From NCBI GenBank assembly GCA_023404805.1, contig JAEYAL010000272.1:1-25967 (forward strand): a stretch of 25,967 nucleotides of DNA, written 5' to 3'. Position 1 is the stretch's first letter. Each line of letters starts with the position of its first letter. The translations under genes were made by a program, and so were the position numbers. Shown piece after piece: positions 7,695 through 15,156 of the stretch. Under the pieces are notes generated by a model that did not search any database, had not been told where the DNA came from, and worked only from the letters and a program-made list of their open reading frames with translations. This DNA is from Actinomycetes bacterium. GTDB taxonomy: Bacteria; Actinomycetota; Thermoleophilia; Solirubrobacterales; Solirubrobacteraceae.

Positions 7695-8027
7695 TCAGCC
7701 GATTTCGAGGCTGGCGATCTTGCCGCCGGCCAGGCGGAACGCCCAGGTGCCGGAGCTCGCCTCACCGCTCGCCGCGGTGATCTCAAGCAGCACGAGCACT
7801 TCACCCGCGATCCGGCTGACGCCGGTCACGCGCAGCTGCTGCTTCGCCCCGGTGTTCGAGGCCTTGTCCCACTTGGCGATCTCGCCGCGGCCGGTCGCCA
7901 TCTCGCCCCAGTCGTTCACCGCGCCGCTCTTCGCAAACGCGTCGACGAACCCGCGGTGGTCGCCGCGGTTCGTCGCGTCGATCGCCGCGCGGATCGGCGG
8001 TTCGAGGTTCTGGTCGTCCTTCGCCAT
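7695..8027 (-). CDS. NTF2/SnoaL-like small protein
   Basis: This 110-residue protein starts with an amphipathic helix (PPIRAAIDATNRGDHRGFVD), followed by AFAKSGAVNDWGEMATGRGEIAKW and beta strands (QLRVTGVSRIAGEVLVLLEI, GTWAFRLAGGKIASLEI). That is the cone-shaped NTF2-like (SnoaL/DUF4440) fold. Such proteins are ligand-binding domains or small isomerases, and the function here is unknown. The frame extends upstream to 8165, but that N-terminal stretch is Arg/Ala-rich with no fold signal, so ATG 8027 was chosen. It lies 50 bp upstream of the channel gene on the same strand and may share its transcript. The 197-bp gap behind it (8028-8224) shows only GC-rich sequence. Confidence 0.75.
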   Translation of the reverse strand: MAKDDQNLEPPIRAAIDATNRGDHRGFVDAFAKSGAVNDWGEMATGRGEIAKWDKASNTGAKQQLRVTGVSRIAGEVLVLLEITAASGEASSGTWAFRLAGGKIASLEIG

Positions 8028-8224
8028 GCGCCGGAGAGCATGCCACCCGCGGCGGCACCGCGGCCTCCCGGCTCGCCGGGCGTCGCCTGCGGCGGCTAGA
8101 CCGCGCCCCGGCCGACTCAGCATCAGCCGCGCGGGTGTTGCCGCTCGCCTCGGCTTGTCGTCCATTCAGCACATGAACCCGCCGCCGGACGTATGGTGGC
8201 CAGTGGGGGGAGTTCATGAACGCG

Positions 8225-9163
8225 TCAGCCCGCGGACGACGGCCAGAACCGGCTGAGGTCGGACAGCTTCGTGATGCCCAGACGCGCCGCCGTGTCGCGC
8301 TTCATCGCGAAGACGTTGTTGTCGGTGGCGGGAGCCCAGCGCATCGGCGTCGCACCGATCTTGCGGGCTTCGCGCCGCAGCACCCGCCGCACGTTGGCGC
8401 CCCTGCCGCGCACGAGCTTGCCGGCCAGGAACGACGCCGCCGACCGGCTGTAGGCAGGCAGCAGGTCGAACTTGCCCTGGCGGAACTTCGCGTAGGCCTC
8501 AGGCCGCAGACCGCCTGCAGACTCGAGCCTCACCTTGAACCCGGCGTTGCGCAGCGCCGCCCCGTACATGCCCGCCAGCAGGCGGCTTTCGGCAGTCTGC
8601 ACGAAGCCGACGACCAGGGTCCGGCCGCGCACCGGCTTGGCGCTGGAGGCGAGGGCGTTCGACTCGGCGAACTCCGCCCCGACGACATCGGGGAGGCGGC
8701 CGTCGGCGACCTGCTGGTTGAGGCCGCGGAGCTGCAGGGTCGTGAGCACCGCGCTGATCGCATCGACGGGCCGGCTCAGGCGGCTGCCGTACTTGCGGAG
8801 CGTCGTCGTGCGCACATGCGTGAGCACGTGGTCGTCTCCGATCATCGCCTTGTCGTCGTCCAGCGAGAGGATGTCCGGCCGCGACAGGGCGGGACTCGAC
8901 GAGAACACCACGGCGACCTCAGCCACTCCGTCATCGAGGGCGGAGATGCCAGCGTCCGCGCTCGCCAACGGACTGAAGACGGTGGCGGCGTCGAGCCCGT
9001 ACACCGCTTTGAGCCCGACTCCGCAGCCCTGGTTCTCCATGCAGTCAGCGGGCGCAGCCAGGCGGGCCTGGGGCAGCGGCTGCTGGGCCGCCGCGGGCGG
9101 CACAAGCAACGCTGCGGCGGCGAACGCGAAGAGGCTGGAACGGACGCGGACCACACCCGACAT
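8225..9163 (-). CDS. Secreted OpuAC-like substrate-binding protein with swapped lobe order
   Basis: This 312-residue exported protein has a signal peptide (RVRSSLFAFAAAALLVPPAAA|QQ, ~5-27). It resembles the glycine betaine/choline-binding (OpuAC/ProX/OsmF) family, but the halves are in reverse order. Residues 36-172 match the second half of a usual family member: C41...C47 then GLKAVYGLD, DDGVAEVAVVFSSS, ILSLDDDKAMIG, VLTTLQLRGLNQQV, VGAEF. Residues 182-306 match the usual first half: LVVGFVQTAESRLLAGMYGAAL, the GKFDLLPAYS motif, WAPATDNNVFAMKRDTAARLG, and TKLSDL at the very end. No permease or ATPase gene is nearby. ATG 9163 is preferred over ATG 9184; a GGCGGGG stretch precedes it. It is divergent from the subtilase fusion gene. 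Confidence 0.82.
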   Translation of the reverse strand: MSGVVRVRSSLFAFAAAALLVPPAAAQQPLPQARLAAPADCMENQGCGVGLKAVYGLDAATVFSPLASADAGISALDDGVAEVAVVFSSSPALSRPDILSLDDDKAMIGDDHVLTHVRTTTLRKYGSRLSRPVDAISAVLTTLQLRGLNQQVADGRLPDVVGAEFAESNALASSAKPVRGRTLVVGFVQTAESRLLAGMYGAALRNAGFKVRLESAGGLRPEAYAKFRQGKFDLLPAYSRSAASFLAGKLVRGRGANVRRVLRREARKIGATPMRWAPATDNNVFAMKRDTAARLGITKLSDLSRFWPSSAG

Positions 9164-9210
9164 TACCCCGCCCAGACGTGGCATCCGCAGCGGTCGGCGT
9201 CCGTTCGAGG

Positions 9211-9235
9211 CCTGCAAATCCGGAGTATTTGCAGG
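9211..9235. promoter_or_regulatory. Inverted repeat between the divergent binding-protein and protease genes
   Basis: CCTGCAAAT (9211-9219) and ATTTGCAGG (9227-9235) are perfect complements around a 7-nt CCGGAGT centre. The site is AT-richer than its surroundings and lies 48 bp upstream of the binding-protein start, overlapping the probable 5' end of the subtilase gene. It could be an operator, or a hairpin that exposes or hides the CGGAG ribosome-binding-like sequence in its loop. Confidence 0.4.
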
Positions 9236-11368
9236 CTGGTCGCCGGTGCGCTGCTGGTGCTCGTGGCGGCACCCGGTGCCGTGCTGGCGGCCGACGCCGC
9301 CCCGACCGAGCCGCTTTCGGCGGAGCAGTGGGCGATCGCCCCCGGTGCCGTGCTCAATCTGCCGAGCGCCTGGACCCTGGCGCAGGGCACCGGCGTCGTC
9401 GTGGCGGTCGTCGACTCGGGCGTCCGCATCGACCACCCTGACCTCGCGCCGAACGCGTGGACCAACTTCGGCGAAGTCCCGGGAAACGGCATCGACGACG
9501 ACGGCAACGGCTATGTCGACGACGTGCATGGCATCGACCTCACGACCGAAGGCGACACCAACGACCTGACCGACGAGAACGGCCACGGCACGCACGTCGC
9601 CGGGATCATCGCGGCCGCCGACAACAACAAGGGCGTCGTCGGCGTCGCCTACAAGGCGCGGATCATGACGATCAAGACGCAGGGCGCCGACGGCACCGGC
9701 TCGATGGCGGCCGTCGCGACCGGCATCGAGTACGCCGCGGCGATGGGCGCGAAGGTCATCAACCTGAGCCTCGCCGGGCCGTCGAACAACGCCGCGATCG
9801 TGCGGGCCGTCGCCGCTGCCGACAAGGCCGGCGCGCTGATCGTCGTCGCGGCCGGCAACGCGGCGTCCGACGACGACAAGACGCCGACCTATCCGGCGTC
9901 GCTCGCGGCGCCCAACCTGGTGTCGGTCGCGGCGACCGCGCCGGACGAAGGCCGCAACCTCGCGCCGTTCTCCAACTTCGGCCGCACGTCGGTCCAGCTC
10001 GCGGCGCCCGGCGAGTCGGTGCTGTCGACGGCCAACGACGGCGCCTACGAGCAGCGGTCGGGCACCTCGATGGCGGCGCCGATGGTGGCCGGCGTCGCGG
10101 CGCTCATCGCCTCGGCCAACCCCGCGATCTCGGCGCCCGCGCTGCGCGCCCAGCTCCTCACGAGCGCCGGCCGCTCCACGCTCCCGGTCGCGTCCGGCTA
10201 CCTCGACGCCGGCGCCGCGGTGCGAGGCTCGCGGTCGAGCTTGCCCGCGGCGGGCAAGCAGACGCCCGACGTCGCCATCGTGACGAGCACGGGCAAGCGC
10301 TCCGGCAAGACCACGAAGCTGACCGTGCGCGTGAAGGTCTCGGGCGCTACGGCGGCGATCAAGGGCTACGACCTCAGCCTCGGGAGCCGGGAGCTCGGCC
10401 GCATCAACACGCGGAGCACCGACTGGAACGTCCGGCTGTCGCTGACGGGCAAGGTCGTCGGGGCGAAGCTCACGATCGTCGCGCGCTCCAACGCCGGCAA
10501 GCGGCTGGCCCGCAGCGCCGCCAGGGTGGCTGCGCCGCAGAAGAAGCAGGCCCCTGGCGCTGGCCCGCGCTCGGAGCCCGCTGAGGCGGCGCGGCCAGCG
10601 CGAGCCCGCCGCCAGGCCGCGTCAGCCCAGCGGCGACGCGCGACCGTCGCGATCAGCGGCTCGCCGACCGCCCTGCCGATGGTCGCCGACCTGGCCTACT
10701 TCTACCGCCAGGCGGTGGCCGATCCGCCCGTGTTCAGCCTGGTCGCGGGCGGCAGCGAGGCCGGCGTGTTCGACGCGGCCCGGCGCATCACCGACATCGG
10801 CCTTGCCACGCGCGCCCGCGCGCAGAGCGACCCAGCAGGGGTGCGGTTCACGCCGTTCGCCCGCAGCGCCGTCTGCCTGGTCACGAACAAGGGCAACCCG
10901 GTCCCGTCGCTGTCGCGCGCCCAGGTCGCGCAGCTCGTCAGCGGCCAGACCGCGCGCTGGCTGGACGTGACCGGCTCGGGCGACGCCGAGGTGGTCGGGG
11001 CGAGCCTCACGCCGGGGAACGGGGCTGACGCGGTGTTCCTCGCGGCATTCGTCGACCTCGCCACGCCGGTCGCGTACACGCCGCGCACGTTCTCCACGCC
11101 GTCGCAGCTGCGGGCGTTCGTGGCGTCCAACGGCAACGCGTGGGGCTACGTCGACCTCGCCTTCACGAACCACCTCCACGCGGTGCCGTTCGAGGGCGCG
11201 CCGTGCAGCCGCGAGACCGTCGTGAGCGGCGCCTACCGCGGCGCCTACGACCTGTCGTTCGTGACGCGCCAGGCGCCGAGCCGCGCCGCCGCGAGGTTCA
11301 TCCGCTGGGTGCGGACCAGCCCGACGGCGCGGCGCGTGATCGAGACGCGGTTCGTCGCGCTTCGCTGA
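9212..11368 (+). CDS. Secreted subtilisin-like protease fused to a PstS-like binding domain
   Basis: About 718 residues. A signal peptide is encoded (IRSICRLVAGALLVLVAAPGAVLA|AD). An S8 peptidase domain follows (~35-345) with a full triad: D68 (VVDSGVRIDHPDL), H125 (NGHGTHVAG) and S286 (SGTSMAAP); the oxyanion Asn is in VVAAGNAA. DDDGNGYVDD looks like a calcium loop. Residues ~350-455 resemble a beta-sandwich, then comes an Ala/Arg/Pro-rich linker. Residues ~475-718 match a phosphate-binding (PstS, PBP-like) fold: ISGSPTALPMV, GGSEAGVFDA, ITDIGLATRA, SRAQVAQLVSGQTARWLDVTG, and GNGADAVFLAAF where PstS has its SGT..F motif. The start is uncertain. No ATG, GTG or TTG exists at a sensible place, and CTG 9212 best fits the signal peptide. 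GTG 9257 would remove most of the signal peptide. Confidence 0.88.
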   Translation: MQIRSICRLVAGALLVLVAAPGAVLAADAAPTEPLSAEQWAIAPGAVLNLPSAWTLAQGTGVVVAVVDSGVRIDHPDLAPNAWTNFGEVPGNGIDDDGNGYVDDVHGIDLTTEGDTNDLTDENGHGTHVAGIIAAADNNKGVVGVAYKARIMTIKTQGADGTGSMAAVATGIEYAAAMGAKVINLSLAGPSNNAAIVRAVAAADKAGALIVVAAGNAASDDDKTPTYPASLAAPNLVSVAATAPDEGRNLAPFSNFGRTSVQLAAPGESVLSTANDGAYEQRSGTSMAAPMVAGVAALIASANPAISAPALRAQLLTSAGRSTLPVASGYLDAGAAVRGSRSSLPAAGKQTPDVAIVTSTGKRSGKTTKLTVRVKVSGATAAIKGYDLSLGSRELGRINTRSTDWNVRLSLTGKVVGAKLTIVARSNAGKRLARSAARVAAPQKKQAPGAGPRSEPAEAARPARARRQAASAQRRRATVAISGSPTALPMVADLAYFYRQAVADPPVFSLVAGGSEAGVFDAARRITDIGLATRARAQSDPAGVRFTPFARSAVCLVTNKGNPVPSLSRAQVAQLVSGQTARWLDVTGSGDAEVVGASLTPGNGADAVFLAAFVDLATPVAYTPRTFSTPSQLRAFVASNGNAWGYVDLAFTNHLHAVPFEGAPCSRETVVSGAYRGAYDLSFVTRQAPSRAAARFIRWVRTSPTARRVIETRFVALR

Positions 11369-11395
11369 GGCCGGCGCCGCGACGCGGCCGGGGCG

Positions 11396-12514
11396 TCAGC
11401 CCTGGAGCCGAGCCGCGAACAGCGGCGCGGGCACGTCGGGGTCATCGGCGTCCGACACGAGCAGCAGGTCGATCGACCCGAGCGTCGGGTTGTAGCGGCC
11501 GTCGATGCCTTCGAGTTTGATCGTGCGGTCGGCGAGCGGCGTGATCGACAGCAGCTCGCCGTCGGCCGAGATCACGCCGACCGCGGAGCCCGCGATCACG
11601 TTCTGCACTGGCGAGCCGTCCGGACCCTCGCCAGCGGCCGTGAACACGAGGCGGCGCTCCGGATCGCCGCTCACGGCGTCGAGGTCGGTGAAGTCGATCT
11701 TCACGTCGTACTGCTCGCCGCCGTGCTCGATCGGCAGGTGCCCGAGCTCGTAGCGGGTGGTGCCCTGCAGCTCGAGGCCGCCGACGGAGAGGTCGGTGTA
11801 GATCGACTCCAGCACCTCGCCGAGGTCGAGGTGGATCAGCAGGTTGGCAGCTGGCTGGCCGTCCGCGTCGATCGAGTTGCCGCGCTGGGCGAGGACGAGC
11901 CGATGCCCGTAGACCGCCATGCCCTCGATGTTGAGGTCGCCGCTGATGGCGTCGCTGTCTTGGAGCGACTGGTGCAGGGCCTCGAATGAGACCTTGGCCG
12001 GAAGCCCGGCGATGTGGCCGCGTTCGTCGAGCGAGTAGACGACGCAGGTCGAACGCCGGAACCCGCTCCAGCTCATCCCGCCCGACCCGGCCAGCATCAG
12101 CAGGCCGTTCGGGAAGCGGCGCAGGATCTCGTCGCGCGCCGGGTGGTCAAGCGCCCCGATGTGCCGCGGCAGGACGAGCGTGAGCGCCTCGAAGTCGGCT
12201 TTCGCTGACGCGCGCTGTTTGCGGTCGAGCGGCAGCACGTCGGGGATGATGCGCTCGGCCCGGCCCGGCTCCAGCAGCTCGGCGTCATGGCCGCCGCGCA
12301 GCGCCTCCTGCACCGCCGCCGGATCGAGGGTGAACTCCGCGACGCTCGCCTGGTCGTCGCCCACGGAGTAGAGGCGGTCGCCCGACCACGCGGTCCCCGA
12401 GGCCGCCGACAGAAACGGCGGCTCGCCAGGCGCTGGGTTCACGACCCGGTGCTCGCCGAGGCGGATCACCGGCAGCGGCTGGTCTGACATCGGCACGTCG
12501 GAGCGGTCGGTCAT
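11396..12514 (-). CDS. Beta-propeller-like protein, DUF6929-type (tentative)
   Basis: A 372-residue protein with no signal peptide. Short strands recur with 'GdrLYsVgDD', 'LLMLAGSGG', 'CVVYSLDERG', 'LNIEGMAVYGHRLVLAQRG', 'LLIHLDL' and 'VGVISADGEL'. This suggests blades of a propeller, similar to proteins annotated DUF6929 or to esterase-like phytase relatives. That assignment is from memory of the pattern. I see no catalytic site and do not propose a function. ATG 12514 is chosen because TACGTT ends 6 nt upstream, as in other apparent leaderless genes here. The frame continues upstream to 12553 without any family signal. The gene is convergent with the subtilase fusion, 27 bp apart. Confidence 0.72.
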   Translation of the reverse strand: MTDRSDVPMSDQPLPVIRLGEHRVVNPAPGEPPFLSAASGTAWSGDRLYSVGDDQASVAEFTLDPAAVQEALRGGHDAELLEPGRAERIIPDVLPLDRKQRASAKADFEALTLVLPRHIGALDHPARDEILRRFPNGLLMLAGSGGMSWSGFRRSTCVVYSLDERGHIAGLPAKVSFEALHQSLQDSDAISGDLNIEGMAVYGHRLVLAQRGNSIDADGQPAANLLIHLDLGEVLESIYTDLSVGGLELQGTTRYELGHLPIEHGGEQYDVKIDFTDLDAVSGDPERRLVFTAAGEGPDGSPVQNVIAGSAVGVISADGELLSITPLADRTIKLEGIDGRYNPTLGSIDLLLVSDADDPDVPAPLFAARLQG

Positions 12515-12520
12515 GCGACG

Positions 12521-12526
12521 AACGTA
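12521..12526 (-). promoter_or_regulatory. Candidate leaderless -10 box (TACGTT)
   Basis: On the - strand TACGTT, then 6 nt, then ATG 12514. No Shine-Dalgarno sequence is present. It helps decide the start of the propeller-like gene. Confidence 0.45.
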
Positions 12527-12559
12527 CCCCGTGCCAGCACCCCAGATCCGCACGCAGGC

Positions 12560-12588
12560 GTCCGAATCCGCTCAAGGGTGTCCGAATC
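12560..12588. promoter_or_regulatory. 9-bp direct repeats upstream of the permease
   Basis: GTCCGAATC occurs at 12560-12568 and again at 12580-12588, exactly 20 bp apart, which is two helical turns. It is interleaved with an inverted pair CAAGGG/CCCTTG. The site sits in the divergent intergenic region, 34 bp from the propeller-like -10 box and about 105 bp before the permease start. It is a candidate activator or repressor site; no regulator is identified. Confidence 0.35.
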
Positions 12589-12692
12589 GCCCTTGGAGGG
12601 TGACGGAATGGGTGGTCGCCCGGATCTAGGCTCGCGCCGTTCCCCCATCCGTTCGTGCGCGCAAGCGCAAGCCCCAAGAGAGAGAACACAAC

Positions 12693-14162
12693 ATGGAGTC
12701 GATCGACGCCTCAGCCGGCGGAGGCCGCGCGCCAGCGGCGGCGGCCGCTGCCGCACCCCGGGTCGCCCCGAAATACATCACCTGGCTGACGCTGGCGTTC
12801 ATGACGACGTCGTCGGTGGCCAGCCTCCGCAGCGCCCCGACGATGGCGGTCTACGGCCTCACGGCCGTGTTCCTCTACGTCGTCCCGGCGATCATCTTCC
12901 TGCTCCCCCAGTCGCTCGTCGCGGCTGAGCTCGCGTCGGGCTGGAAGGGCGGCGTGTTCCGCTGGGTCAGCGAGGGCATCTCCTCCAAGTGGGGCCTGCT
13001 CGCGGTGTGGTGCCAGTTCGCGATGACGATCTTCTACTACCCGACGCTGCTCGGGTTCGTGGCGTCGACGCTGGCCTATGTGTTCAACCCGAGCCTCGCC
13101 GACAACGGCGTCTACACCGGCATCATCATCGTGATCGTCTTCTGGACGGGCGTGTTCGTGTCGGCCAAGGGCGGCGTCGGGGGGATCGCGAAGCTCGCTT
13201 CGAACGGCCTGATGATCGGCACGCTGATCCCGGGCGCGCTGCTCGTGGTCCTCGGCATCATCTACCTGCTGCAGGGCAACAGCTCTGCCGCGCCGATGGA
13301 CAGCGACCACCTGATCCCGCAGTGGACGGGCATCGCGAGCCTCGTGCTGATCGTCAACAACTTCCTGTCGTACTCCGGCATGGAGATGAACGCCGTCCAC
13401 GTCGACTCGCTGAAGAACCCCAAGACGGAGTTCCCGAAAGCGATGTTCTTCGCTTCCGGGCTCGTGCTGCTGATCTTCATCCTGCCGTCGCTCGCGATCT
13501 CGTGGGTGATCCCGGCGCAGGAGCTCAGCCTCACGGCCGGCGTCATGCAGGCGTTCGACGCGTTCTTCGCCTACTTCAACATGCAGTTCCTCGTGCCGGT
13601 CGTGGCCATCGCGCTGATCTGCGCGTCGGTCGGCGGCATGCTGACGTGGTTGTCGGGCCCGTCCAAGGGCCTGCTGCAGATCGCCCGGCGAGAGGGCTAC
13701 CTGCCGCCGTTCTTCCAGAAGCAGAACGAGAATGAGGTCGGCGTCAACATCCTCGTCGTCCAGGGTGGCGTCACCACCGTCATCGCCCTGCTCTACGCGC
13801 TCGTGCCGTCGGTCTCCAGCGCCTACTGGATCCTCTCGGTCATCACGACCCAGATCTATCTGATCGTGTACCTGCTGATGTTCGTGGCGGCGGTCAACCT
13901 CCGCAAGCGCCAGCCGGACGTCGAGCGCGGCTACACGGCGCCCGCGCTCACCTTCCTGGCAGCTGTCGGGTTCCTGGCCTCGATCGCGGCGATCGCGATC
14001 GGGTTCGTGCCCCCGTCGCAGTTCGACAACGGCGGCGCCGGCGGTTACATCGGGGTCATCGCGGCTGGCACGATCCTGCTGGGCCTGCTGCCCCCGCTGC
14101 TGTTCCTGAAGTTCCGCAAACCCAGCTGGAAGTCCGAGGAGATCGAGGAGGTGGCGGCATGA
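12693..14162 (+). CDS. APC-family amino-acid permease, glutamate:GABA antiporter-like
   Basis: A 489-residue membrane protein with about 12 helices of the amino acid-polyamine-organocation superfamily. The first helix (TWLTLAFMTTSSVASLRSAP) is followed by LPQSLVAAELASGWKGGVFRWVSEGI, the helix 2-3 motif of the GadC/YjeM-type antiporters. LSYSGMEMNAVHVDSLKNPKTEFPKA is the family's helix 6-7 region, and GPSKGLLQIARREGYLPPFFQKQNENEVG follows helix 8. Members usually exchange glutamate for GABA or related amino acids. No decarboxylase gene is in the window, so the substrate is open. The N-terminus has an Ala/Gly-rich tail of about 25 residues. A purine-rich AAGAGAGAG lies 9 nt before the ATG. The 3' end overlaps the next gene by ATGA, implying coupled translation. 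Confidence 0.9.
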   Translation: MESIDASAGGGRAPAAAAAAAPRVAPKYITWLTLAFMTTSSVASLRSAPTMAVYGLTAVFLYVVPAIIFLLPQSLVAAELASGWKGGVFRWVSEGISSKWGLLAVWCQFAMTIFYYPTLLGFVASTLAYVFNPSLADNGVYTGIIIVIVFWTGVFVSAKGGVGGIAKLASNGLMIGTLIPGALLVVLGIIYLLQGNSSAAPMDSDHLIPQWTGIASLVLIVNNFLSYSGMEMNAVHVDSLKNPKTEFPKAMFFASGLVLLIFILPSLAISWVIPAQELSLTAGVMQAFDAFFAYFNMQFLVPVVAIALICASVGGMLTWLSGPSKGLLQIARREGYLPPFFQKQNENEVGVNILVVQGGVTTVIALLYALVPSVSSAYWILSVITTQIYLIVYLLMFVAAVNLRKRQPDVERGYTAPALTFLAAVGFLASIAAIAIGFVPPSQFDNGGAGGYIGVIAAGTILLGLLPPLLFLKFRKPSWKSEEIEEVAA

Positions 14163-14623
14163 CCACCGCAGCACCTGAGCCGGCGAACCCGTCCACCGAT
14201 TCGACGGCCCTCAAGGTCGTCTACTGGGTCGCCGCGATCATCGGCATCGGCCTCACGATCTGGGGCGTCGCCACGTATGGCGCCGCGAAGGAGACGGAGC
14301 GCGCGGCGCAGCTCGCCGACGAGCTGACCGCGAAGTACACGGCGGCCGGCCTGACGCCGCCGAACCGCAACATCATCATCCGCACGCTGGGTGATGACGG
14401 CGGCAACATCTGCGAGAACCCCGCGAGCGCCCTCGGCGTCGCCATCCTCAACGACCACCTGTCCAACGGCGCGTCGCAGGTCGGCCGCCGCCCGGTGATC
14501 TCCGACGTCACGTCGTTCCAGGGCGAGCGCCTCATCCTGGAGACCTACTGCCCGGACGAGGTCGACGACTTCAAGAAGGCCGTCGAAGAGTTCCGGACGG
14601 ACGACACCGTCAAGAACGACTAG
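14159..14623 (+). CDS. Small single-span membrane protein coupled to the permease
   Basis: This 154-residue protein has one membrane helix (KVVYWVAAIIGIGLTIWGVATYG, ~19-41) after a short Pro/Thr-rich cytoplasmic tail. A soluble domain of ~110 residues follows, with two Cys (NICENP and ETYCPDE), which could form a disulfide outside the membrane. The domain contains NIIIRTLGDDGGNICENPASALGVAILNDHL. I do not recognise the family. Its ATG overlaps the stop of the permease gene (ATGA at 14159-14162), so the two are an operon and translationally coupled. This suggests an accessory or sensor subunit of that transporter. A clear hairpin terminator follows the pair. Confidence 0.82.
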   Translation: MTTAAPEPANPSTDSTALKVVYWVAAIIGIGLTIWGVATYGAAKETERAAQLADELTAKYTAAGLTPPNRNIIIRTLGDDGGNICENPASALGVAILNDHLSNGASQVGRRPVISDVTSFQGERLILETYCPDEVDDFKKAVEEFRTDDTVKND

Positions 14624-14655
14624 GTTCGGCACCCGCCGCACGCAGCGCTGCCGGC

Positions 14656-14685
14656 AGGGCCCCGTCTCGGTTGGGGCGGGGCCCT
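14656..14685. terminator. Terminator hairpin between convergent operons
   Basis: AGGGCCCCG (14656-14664) pairs with CGGGGCCCT (14677-14685) around a 12-nt loop and is followed on + by a T-rich CGTCCTTCTT. It lies between the permease operon and the convergent META lipoprotein gene. Confidence 0.75.
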
Positions 14686-14698
14686 CGTCCTTCTTGGA

Positions 14699-15115
14699 CT
14701 ACTTGGCGTGCTTGAAGACGACCTTCACGCCGCGTCCTTCGAGCGTCAGCGAGTGCTCCAGCAGCGTCGCCTTGGCCCCGGCCGAGAGGAACCCGGCGAA
14801 CCACTGCTCCTGCGCATCGATCTGCGCGCCGCACGACATCTGCGTCTGCACCTGGTCGGTCTGCTTGAGCACGTTCTTCACCACGGTGAACGGGCCTGCG
14901 ATGGTGTTGCAGCCTGCCTTCGCGGCCAGACGCCCGGCTTCGAAGTGGAGCGTGAGCTCGGTCTTCGGCGCGAGCTCGTAGCCCTCGACGCTCGCCGACG
15001 CGAACGACTGCCCGCCGAGCGCCGTCTGCGTCACGGCAACCGGCTCATCGCCGCAGCCCGCGGCAGCCACGCCAAGCGCGGCAGTGGCGAGGACGGCAGC
15101 AGCGACTCGAAGCAT
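14699..15115 (-). CDS. META-domain lipoprotein (HslJ-like)
   Basis: This 138-residue protein has a lipoprotein signal: LATAALGVAAAGC|GDE, with the AAGC lipobox cysteine at about residue 21, so it is probably anchored on the outer face of the membrane. The mature part has the META/HslJ features TALGGQSFASASVEGY, LTLHFEAGRLAAKAGCNTIAGPF (the family's 'GCN..sG.y') and QTQMSCGAQIDAQEQWFAGFL. HslJ-like domains are linked to stress or novobiocin resistance in E. coli, but their biochemical role is unclear. The start is well supported: GGAGG lies 10 nt before the ATG. It lies 41 bp downstream of the desaturase on the same strand, probably co-transcribed. Confidence 0.9.
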   Translation of the reverse strand: MLRVAAAVLATAALGVAAAGCGDEPVAVTQTALGGQSFASASVEGYELAPKTELTLHFEAGRLAAKAGCNTIAGPFTVVKNVLKQTDQVQTQMSCGAQIDAQEQWFAGFLSAGAKATLLEHSLTLEGRGVKVVFKHAK

Positions 15116-15156
15116 CGGGGCTGATCCTCCCACGCCGAGACGCGCCCGGAGAACGC

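Noticed and set aside
8212..8221. A perfect 10-bp palindrome GTTCATGAAC near the end of the OpuAC-like gene.
   Set aside because: It lies just past a stop codon with no promoter nearby, and palindromes of this size are common by chance.
8216..9211. A + strand frame runs open from ATG 8216 (with a GGGGGGAG just upstream) into the subtilase, which would add ~330 residues.
   Set aside because: The extra part is a low-complexity Arg/Ala/Val-rich translation lying opposite the OpuAC-like gene, whose - strand product has clear family motifs and a signal peptide. The subtilase signal peptide would also end up internal.
9178..9240. A GTG at 9178 in another frame could indicate a frameshifted start of the subtilase.
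   Set aside because: Its product gives no signal peptide or protease sequence, and no slippery sequence is visible. A frameshift cannot be argued from this window.
12711..14174. A 487-codon - strand open frame opposite the permease.
   Set aside because: Its product is Arg/Asp/His/Glu-rich with no fold pattern. The + strand protein is a clear 12-helix permease.
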